Source: Simmondsia chinensis (lineage: Eukaryota; Streptophyta; Magnoliopsida; Caryophyllales; Simmondsiaceae). From it: DNA of 64,000 bases. Position numbers and translations under genes: made by a program. The stretch is from contig JAGTTD010000013.1 in NCBI GenBank assembly GCA_018398585.1, forward strand, positions 5,428,492-5,492,491. The letters are read 5' to 3'. Numbering within the stretch: the first letter of the stretch is position 1; each line of letters begins with the position of its first letter. Positions 57,101-64,000 of the stretch are shown here, in pieces. Below the pieces are notes generated by a model, which was given only the letters and a program-made list of their open reading frames with translations, was not told where the DNA came from and searched no databases.

Positions 57101-60100
57101 TGAAATGCAAGCACGGCATGCCAGAAATTAGAGATTGCTACGTCAATTTCCTCCTCTTTTCTGAAAAATATTACAATTTTCATGTATTTATGAAGCATCA
57201 ACACTCTTGTTCGTTTTCTAATACATAGTGCGCCTTTTATTTATGAAATGTGAGGCCCTTTTTTTCATTTTCGAGCCTTTTATTTATGAAATGTGAGGCC
57301 CTTTTTTTTCATTTTCTTGGTCAATCCCCAAGAGTTGGCATATGATGCCCACGTATAAGCCAGGTAAGATTTCATTCCAAAGCTAACTAGCTCTAAGTAT
57401 TCAATTAGGCTTATATGGTAATCTCTTATTTATCACAACTCTAATGTGGGACCATTGTTATTAAACTCACATGTGAAGTGCTTAGCAAAAATCATTTTGA
57501 CAGTTATTTTTATTAGCTCTAATAATCTGGTTTCTGGTCCCTCTTCACAATCTCTTATATGCTATGGTTTACTGGTTGCAGCTGGTACCTTTGGTTATTT
57601 GTGGTTATTACTTTGACATTCAATGTTGCAGGTATTGCAATACAATCCCCTCACCGCATCTTGATCTTTTAAATGAAACAAAAATGTATTTTATCTCTAA
57701 ATCTTCTGCCTACAATCATGCTAATCTGGCCCTGTCTTCTAGGGTTAAAAGACGTCATGTTTGATCCGGACATCTCAAGATTTCAGCACTAAATATTAGA
57801 ACTAACATATTTCTGGAAATTTTCTTACGATTTTAATCAAGATTGAAGTATCCAAGGCTCTATTCGGTTTGGAGGAACCCTTCTTCACTTCCATTTCTAA
57901 CATGTTTTTACATAAATGAGTACAAATACCCTTCTCAAGGAGGAAGGAAGACATTTTCTTACACAAAAGACAAAACCTTTTCCATTCTGAATCTCACACC
58001 TGAAGCTTAGGTCAGCCTTAATGTGTCAAACACGAACCTTATACAAAGTTACATAATGAAATTATTTTCCTTAACAAGACAAGAACAAAAATGCTCAAAG
58101 AGAAATATTTATTCCTGAAAATGTTATTAAGAACAAAAGGAAAGAAAATATCTTTCCTCCAAACCGAACATAGCCGAAATGTCATACCAATGACTTAGCA
58201 TCCTTATCTGCACAGGTACTTCACAAAATAACGAAGAATCGAAGTAACTTTGTTCCTCATATAGATAATTCTCATAGGTTGGGTTACTACAATTCTACTC
58301 TGGTGTGCAGGTCGGCATATATACTTTTGGACAGAATTCATCCCCTTAGCAGTAAGTACTCAGTGACATAAAGTGAATTGAAGCACTATGCATGGCAATC
58401 AAGCTGCAAAATTCTACTCCGTTATCGAGAATAAATTTTCATTTGCTGTATAATGGCCTATACATTTGAAGAAAACATAGTAAAAAGTCTTAGATTGCGA
58501 TCATGACGTGACTACAGTGTCATAGAAATGTGGTGTTCTGGATGTTACATAAACTGTCATAACAATCGCATTGAGGTTTTCAGGAAAAAATGCTGCTTCT
58601 AAACCTAATGTTACATTCAAGTATTCGTTAGAGAGTTTCTTTTAACATAGAAACACATTCATAAACATGTTCCAACAACAACAACAACAACCGTTTCAGT
58701 GCCACAAGGGCTCCTGCCAAGGCAGGGTCGGAAGGGGGCGGGGGATATACGCAATCTTACCCATTCAGGGTATGACCCTAAAGAGAGGCCGAGTCGGAGT
58801 GCCCCCAACTCTAAATACATAAACATGTTCCAATAAATAAAATGCAATTCATATTTATACAGGAAGGCATCACAAAATTGTCATACATGCGACAGCATAT
58901 ATAACAACTAGCTCAAAATCCATTATGTAAGGGTCACCGCAATACATAATGACTTCTATTTGGTGCATAGTGTTTAGGCTTGCAGTGAGGAGCCCGATTT
59001 TATTCTGCAATAGGCCTGAATCCACGGACAGGATCAAGCCAATTTGGGGCCAACTTGAGGGTGTTTTCAGGCGCACTAGGGTTACGTCTAGCTATATATA
59101 TTCTTGCCTGTACGAGGTGTTATGAGAGAAAAAAAGAATTCTCTTGTAAGCTTCCCAAAATTTAGTGAAAAATCCATGCAACTTCATGTAAATAAGCATA
59201 ACTGGCCAAACCACGTAAATTTGTGTCTTCTTCGTTCATTTATTTCGTTTCCCTAACACCTAGGAGTACACTATTACATAATATGGTAAATGAAGTTAAA
59301 ATGTAACTCACTTTCTGCAGCTGTTTCTTGCTGTTGGCACCAAACTGGAGCAAGTGATAACTGAATTAGCAATCGACATTGGTCAGAGACACTCTGTCAT
59401 AGTAGGAGAAGTCAGAATTCAACCTTCAGATAAGTACTTCTGGTTCCACCGGCCCCGGATTGTCCTCTTATTGATCCATGTCATCCTGTTCTTAAATTCG
59501 TTCGGACTTGCAATTTTCTTCTGGATCAAGGTCAGCTTGACAGCTATAACTGTTAACTATATATGAAACAAAAAAGTAAGAAATTCACGAGACATAGCAA
59601 CTAGAATATCAAAAGGATTTTAAGAAAAGTAGAGATAGAAATCAGACGAAAACTCAATTCTAATCTTCAGAATGATAAAAATGAATGAATTTGTATTTGA
59701 CAATCGCGTAATGGATGGCTTAAAATCTCTTAACCAACAGCCAAGGCACCCTTCCACCATGAGGGTGTCACGTCAGCTCCTATGTTGTACAATATTAAAA
59801 TAATCGTAAATAGAACAACTCAAAACGAACATATTTTGACGCTTATTTTGATCACCTACAAACTAATCATCCTTGTTTCATTTGCTTCCAGTTTGTGCTC
59901 AAATCATCTGCCTGCATCTTGGACAAACCTAAGTATATCTACCCAAGAATTGCTATAATGTAAAGTTCACCTTCACAAGTTCTTGCTTCGCAGTAATTTT
60001 ATTCCTTCTGGGTTTCATGATACATTAGTTACATCTTGTCATATATTGTATGTAGGGTGGTGGTGCAGACCATATGTAGTTACAGCACCCTACCTCTCTA

Positions 60101-60695
60101 TGCCATTGTTACGCAGGTAAGATACCGATGGATCAGAATGCTCTACAAGGAACTTATGTTAGAGGAAATTAACAAAACGCGAAACATGTTCCACAAATAC
60201 ACGAAAAATAAAACACATTTAATAAAGAAAAGGCATGTACGCTTACAATCACAGTCATCACAAAGCTAATTAAGACGCTAGAAATCTAACATAGTCCTAA
60301 TTCTTTTTATTGAACATTCCAAGTTCTGCAGCATCACAAGCAGTTTTTCAGTGATAGCTAGTCACATTTTTACACTTCCTGTTCCTTTTGCAAATCATGT
60401 AGCGTTTCATGGATTATGAAATATATTTCTCCTCTTGTCTATTTTTCTCTTACTTATCACCTATCTCAGGCATTTTATCCCATATCAATTATATCCTGTT
60501 GCCTTATGTTCTACATAGGCTAGAACTTATACAGCACTAACAATCTAATGATCTGCATGGATGAAGATGGGAAGTTCTTACCACTCCGAGGCTATGGAAA
60601 AGTTGGGTTACAGTCCAGGTTATGGGAGGCCCCATATGGGTCCAGAAGAAGTACCTAATGATACAGCAGCATCAGTTCAGATGTCTAACGTATAG
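51196..60695 (+). CDS. MLO-B: MLO-family gene, same in-frame TGA at codon 19
   Basis: Exons: 51196-51318, 51412-51469, 51922-52097, 53515-53634, 53811-53868, 54492-54586, 56237-56311, 56810-56898, 57582-57631, 58311-58351, 59321-59530, 59892-59959, 60056-60116, 60567-60695. All junction phases agree, giving 450 codons plus stop. TGA lies at 51250-51252, the same codon as in MLO-A. Differences from A: three extra residues in exon 3 (ENSTTEEH region), Arg instead of the conserved Trp before HIYFW in exon 10 (GRHIYFW), and four extra residues (PGYG) in the last exon. The C-terminus is 42 residues after VTQ, without a calmodulin-binding helix. Exon 6 shares the donor TGG/GTGG with A. Family certain; functionality uncertain. 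Confidence 0.87.
52921..53463. mobile_element. Long-TIR MITE, family M1 (MLO-B intron 3)
   Basis: Same insertion as 3,714-4,285, beginning GGGAAATCATCACTTAGC; the better preserved of the two intron copies at its left end. Confidence 0.55.
54775..55424. mobile_element. Family M2 element in MLO-B intron 6, absent from MLO-A
   Basis: Copy A reads straight across (GTACTTACAGTCTC near 5,725), while B has about 650 bp between GTACTTAC and TATAGTCTC. The ends correspond in reverse to the split element at 43,284-44,720 (AAGGTTGTTA and TCTTACGA/TTCTAC phrases). A short duplication (CTTAC/CTTAT) is possible. No coding sequence. Confidence 0.6.
56366..56748. mobile_element. MITE with 9-bp target duplication in MLO-B intron 7
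   Basis: Inverted ends GGGTCATTTACGTCAGAGG and GGATTATTTATGCCAAAGG (right, reversed) continue through GTCCCTATACTTT and repeated GTGTCAATTTAGTCC phrases. Flanked by TATAGTTTA at 56357-56365 and 56749-56757. Copy A has one TATAGTTTA near 6,721. The ORF at 56,246-56,623 is exon 7 reading into this element and is not a gene of its own. Confidence 0.85.
58674..58817 (-). mobile_element. 5'-truncated SINE/LINE tail in MLO-B intron 10
   Basis: (AAC)n then TCAGTGCCACAAGGGCTCC and GATATACGCAATCTTACCC. Flanked by CATAAACATGTTCC at 58660-58673 and 58818-58831. Copy A near 8,575 is an empty site. No 5S head, so it is either a truncated SINE or LINE 3' end. Confidence 0.87.
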
Positions 60696-60894
60696 AGGAG
60701 CAATACTAAGTGGTCCGGGGAAATTTCATATTACAGGCCTCACTGGCTTGAACTGATTGTAAACATTGTACATAATCATAATGTACTGGTTTATTTTGGT
60801 GTTTTATGATCACAAGTGTATAAGACTGTAGACTTGTAGATGGTGTGACACTCTCAATCTCAAGTGCACCATTTCTTATGAGTAGGTGCTTGCC

Positions 60895-61102
60895 AACAAC
60901 AACCGGCCCAGTGCCTCGAGGGCTCCCGCATATGCAGGGTCTTTTTTTTTGGGGGGGTGTGTGTACGCAGCCTTGCCCCTTCCGGATGCTACCCTACAGG
61001 GAGGTGGTTTCCGAGAACCCCCAATCTGAGGAGCACAAAAGCTTAACAGCCCGCTCTAGTGAGACTTGTCCCTGAAGGAGGCTATTTCTGAGGACCCCCA
61101 AC
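60895..61102 (-). mobile_element. SINE/LINE tail with repeated inner segment, 21-bp target duplication
   Basis: Flanked by a 21-bp repeat at 60874-60894 and 61103-61123 that contains ATGAGTAGGTGCTTGCC. The tail part reads CAACAACAACC, AGTGCCTCGAGGGCTCCC and GTACGCAGCCTTGCCCC. A second GGCTATTTCTGAGGACCCCC phrase at the far end suggests an inner duplication. Copy A near 10,665 lacks it. Located in the 3' flank of MLO-B. Confidence 0.85.
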
Positions 61103-61160
61103 TCTTATGAGTAGGTGCTTGCCCCTTTACTTAAACATTGACAATTTTCAATTCTTGTTC

Positions 61161-61696
61161 TGTCACAGCCCAGCCAGATCTTAGGACAAAATTAGGAAAA
61201 AAATTTGAATTAAATTTATGTAATAAAACATAAGGCAATAATAGGATTTTTAGCCTAAAAATCAGCCTTGACAACCGGTGCTATCCAAAAACTGCTGATG
61301 TTTAAGCACTATAAGTATTATAACTATTGTATTGTCTGAGCATTAAAAAAAAAAAATTAATGAATAAAAATTTTCTCCTTTCTCTCTTCTCTCATGTCTC
61401 CACTCTTTCCTCTTAGGAACATATCCAGTGCCTCAAGGGCTCCCGCCTACGCAGGGTCTGGAGGGGCGGATGTACGCAGCCTTCCCCCTTCAGGGTGTTA
61501 ACCCCCAACCTGAGGGTGAGGACTTCCCAGGAGGTCACCCATCCTGGTACTACTCTCGCCCAAGCACGCTTAAATTCGGAGTTCTAAATTCTAATTTCTT
61601 CTCTTCAAATTCTATTTCTCTCTCTCTTTCTCTTCCTTTCACTTTTGGTTTCTTTTAACCAACACTTTCCCAGGTCACGGACTTAGGTTCGTGACA
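61161..61696. mobile_element. Solo LTR with a nested 5S-headed SINE
   Basis: Starts TGTCACAGCC and ends TTCGTGACA, flanked by TGTTC at 61156-61160 and 61697-61701. Absent from copy A near 10,710. About 536 bp, of which about 160 bp are the inserted SINE. Confidence 0.75.
61424..61586 (-). mobile_element. 5S-headed SINE, head truncated
   Basis: On - it starts in the 5S head at GAACTCCGAATTTAAGCGTG, continues GCGAGAGTAGTACCAGGATG and GACCTCCTGGGAAGTCCTC, then a shortened body and GGCACTGGAT. It keeps all three internal 5S promoter elements. Nested in the solo LTR. Confidence 0.82.
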
Positions 61697-62309
61697 TGTT
61701 CCTAAATGGCCAATCTCCTATGAAAGAGGGAGGACCGGAAAGTCTCTGTGTGTGTTAAGCATATGCAAATAAAAGAAGCAAACAAGGGAAATATTCGTAA
61801 AGGAAGCAAGAGGCATCACCTTCTAATTGAGTAGTGAGTCTTTTCTACTCAACTTTTTAATCAAAACTTTAATCAAAAGCAGACACACTAAAGTCCATGG
61901 ACGTAGACGAGTTGAGTTGAGCTCAAGCTCTCAGGATGGACACTTAGCTCACCAATAGATCGCTCTACTTGATCCTCGCTAAGTGTGTAGACTTTGAGCT
62001 GGAGCTCAACATGAGCTAAAGCCCATCTCAAACATCAACCCAGCACAATAAATTCTGGGCTCAAGCTTGAAACTTTGTGTCTCAAATGTAGCTCCTTCAT
62101 CAACATTTCAGCTCATAATTTAGCCAGAAGTCGGCTTGTTTAGGCTTCTCACTAGTCTTTGCAGATGTCTTTATAGGAATTCTGCGAGTGCACCCTGCTC
62201 TCCCCAATGCCTTGGCATATATACGTAACATTTCACCCGGCTTTAGATCCAGGAGTTGGCATACATAAAATCCATATGTAAGCCCAAGTAAGCAATCGTA
62301 AAACGAATG

Positions 62310-62339
62310 TGTTGGGAAACGCATCACAAAAACCCAATG
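62310..62339. mobile_element. Left stub of the older solo LTR in copy B
   Basis: TGTTGGGAAACGCATCAC, matching the start of the 11,340-11,652 LTR. The 62,340 element is inserted 30 bp in; the remainder resumes at 63,986. Confidence 0.6.
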
Positions 62340-63985
62340 TAATGCAGCCGCCAAATAGCCTTTGGTGGGTCAGACGGGTCAAGAAGGGCGACCCAGGAAT
62401 AGGCGGGATCAAGGCGCCAAGGTTAGACTGGAAACGGCCTCGCGTTCATGATTGGAGCATAGCTTGGAGGGTTCGGGGTGAACTTGGCGCGACGAAGGGT
62501 TCAATGCGGAACAAAGAAGCCGGATTGAAGAGGTGATTTGGGGGATTGACGGCCATTATTTTAGAAACCGATTTAGTTCCATCTTTATTTCTTTCCTTAT
62601 TTTGAATTAAAATTTGAATTTTGAATTTGTAATTCCTCCTCTATAATAAGGGGAAGACTAGCTAGTTTCAAGAAGGCTTTGATTTTGAGAAAATTCCAAT
62701 TTTTATATTTGATCCTTGATTTCTCAGGTTGTGAGAAACAAGTAATCTATCCCCTCTTTGTTATTTAATTATCAAGTTAATAAAATTCAAAGGGAAGGCC
62801 GTTGAATCTTCCCGAACCCCTACTATCCCATTACGCACGCTTCATCAGTTGGTATCATAGCTCATAACGTTTTCTGAGATGGCCCCAAGACAACAAAGGA
62901 ACTCCGCCGTTGAAGACGTGCATGACCATGAACGCCAACAACAGACCGAGAGGAGATTAGAGGACTTGGAAGAGAAATTCCGGCAAATCAAGCGTAGCTG
63001 GATTCAACTCAAGGCAAATCCCAACCTTAAACCGGGATCCCTACCCCAACACCCATTAACACCGAGTGCTATCGAAGAGGAGAAGGACGAGATCCAGAAT
63101 CCGGCATCGGATGCTGACTTACCGGATCCCGAGCCGAGGCGAAATCGACACAATGCTGGAGACGCCAGCGTTGAAGAACGGGGTGGACACCAGCCTCCGT
63201 GATGGATTTCCAGAGATTGAAGAGGAAGACGTTGTCATGGTGGATGAAACTTAAAATGAGTGTGCATCACTTGACGAGGTGGAGATACCGGGTGACAAAG
63301 GTCGCTTGCTGTTGGTCATGCAGTCTTGGCAAGCCGGGGTGATGGACCACGATCAGGTCCGTTTGGCGGCTTGGAGTTTGACCAGATGGATTCTAGGCAT
63401 AAGGGAACAAGGCTTGGCGGCATTGGCCCAAATGACCCAATGAATTCGAGGACGAATTCTCTCCAACCACGAGAGAAAAATGAAGCAGCCAGACAGCCTT
63501 TGGCAGGCCAAACGGGTCAGGACGAGCGACCCAAAAATAGACGGGATCAAAGCGCCAAGGTTAGACGGGAAGCGGCCTCGCGTTCATGATTGGCACATAG
63601 CTTGGCGGGTTCGGGGTGAACTTGGCGCAAAGAAGGGTTCAACACCGAACAAGGAAGCCGGATTGAAGACGTGATTTGGGGGATTGACGGCCATGATTTT
63701 AGAAACCGATTTAGTTCCATCTTTATTTCTTTCCTTATTTTGAATTAAAATTTGAATTTTGAATTTGTAATTCCTCCTCTATATAAAAGGGAAGACTAGC
63801 TGAGTTTAGGGAGGCTTTGATTTTGAGAAAATTCCAATTGTTATATTTTATCCTCGATTTCTCGGGTTGTGAGAAACGAGTAATCTATCCCCTCTTCGTT
63901 ATTTTATTATCAACTTAATAAAATTCAAAGGGAAGTCCGCTGAACCTTCCCGTACCCCTGTTATCCCATTACGCGCACTACATCA
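62340..63985 (+). mobile_element. Non-autonomous LTR retrotransposon, 1.6 kb
   Basis: LTRs 62340-62847 and 63481-63985 start TAATGCAGCC and TGAAGCAGCC and end TTCATCA and ACATCA. Flanked by CAATG at 62335-62339 and 63986-63990. After the left LTR comes TTGGTATCATAGC, an initiator-Met primer site with one change. The interior is only about 630 bp with no pol domain. The matching site in copy A at about 11,365 is empty, so insertion followed the duplication. Confidence 0.9.
62879..63202 (+). CDS. Gag-like ORF of the 62,340 element
   Basis: 107 residues from ATG 62,879, just after the primer site: MAPRQQRNSAVEDVHDHERQ, then a charged coiled coil (TERRLEDLEEKFRQIK), then a Pro/Asp/Glu-rich end. 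It resembles the N-terminal coiled coil that starts some Gypsy-type gags. No zinc knuckle or protease. Probably a remnant kept between the LTRs. Confidence 0.45.
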   Translation: MAPRQQRNSAVEDVHDHERQQQTERRLEDLEEKFRQIKRSWIQLKANPNLKPGSLPQHPLTPSAIEEEKDEIQNPASDADLPDPEPRRNRHNAGDASVEERGGHQPP

Positions 63986-64000
63986 CAATGAAAAATCAAT

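Larger units (their letters stand above)
49640..64000. repeat. Segmental duplication, copy B (MLO-B segment)
   Basis: Second copy of the segment at 1-11,652, same orientation. It is longer than A because it gained several insertions (50,078; about 54,775; 56,366; 58,674; 60,895; 61,161; 62,340). Homology to A resumes after the last of these at 63,986 and continues to the window edge, so the right boundary is not seen. Confidence 0.92.

Overview
This window is nuclear DNA from a flowering plant, most likely a dicot. The signs are a spliced MLO gene with plant exon structure, a plant nuclear tRNA-Phe(GAA), LTR elements primed by initiator-Met tRNA, Copia, Mutator and RTE-type elements, and an AT-rich background. 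No CRISPR array, operon or other prokaryotic structure is present.

Layout. (1) 1-11,652 and about 49,640-64,000 are two copies (A and B) of one duplicated segment. Each carries a 14-exon MLO-family gene (MLO-A 1,713-10,486 and MLO-B 51,196-60,695). All other exons are open with consistent splice phases, yet both genes share an in-frame TGA at codon 19 and both end without the usual calmodulin-binding tail. Because the two segments align base by base, each serves as the empty-site control for insertions in the other; at least eight TE insertions can be defined this way. (2) 11,806-20,001 holds a SINE/LINE tail, a non-autonomous LTR element that carries a piece of mitochondrial chaperonin CPN60 (11,991-14,567), a complete but mutated Copia element (14,848-19,865), and a tRNA-Phe gene 63 bp beyond it. 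(3) 20,216-22,170 holds an RTE LINE 3' end and an L1-type LINE fragment. (4) 22,706-38,981 is one 16.3-kb Mutator-like element (MULE) with about 170-bp terminal inverted repeats. It carries two convergent decayed genes, a DUF1985/ULP1-type C48 protease gene on + and a MURA-type transposase gene on -. About 40% of it is arrays of an 83-bp palindromic monomer. (5) 39,000-49,600 is mostly TE debris: 5S-headed SINEs, a solo LTR, a MULE-type MITE with a perfect 9-bp target duplication, a hAT-like MITE, and two weak gene remnants. (6) The right end is copy B, with a 1.6-kb LTR element nested in an older solo LTR.

The most unusual content is a SINE family whose 5' head is a nearly full 5S rRNA sequence, including its internal promoter, and whose 3' tail, ending in (TTG)n, matches the 3' end of two RTE LINE insertions in the same window. 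This looks like a complete LINE/SINE partnership readable from one locus. The second is the giant MULE, whose palindromic 83-bp satellite (partly in a 249-bp higher-order pattern) fills introns of both genes and flips orientation between the two convergent transcription units. The shared stop codon in two otherwise open MLO genes is the third. Identifications come from reading the sequence and family knowledge; no alignment or database search was run.
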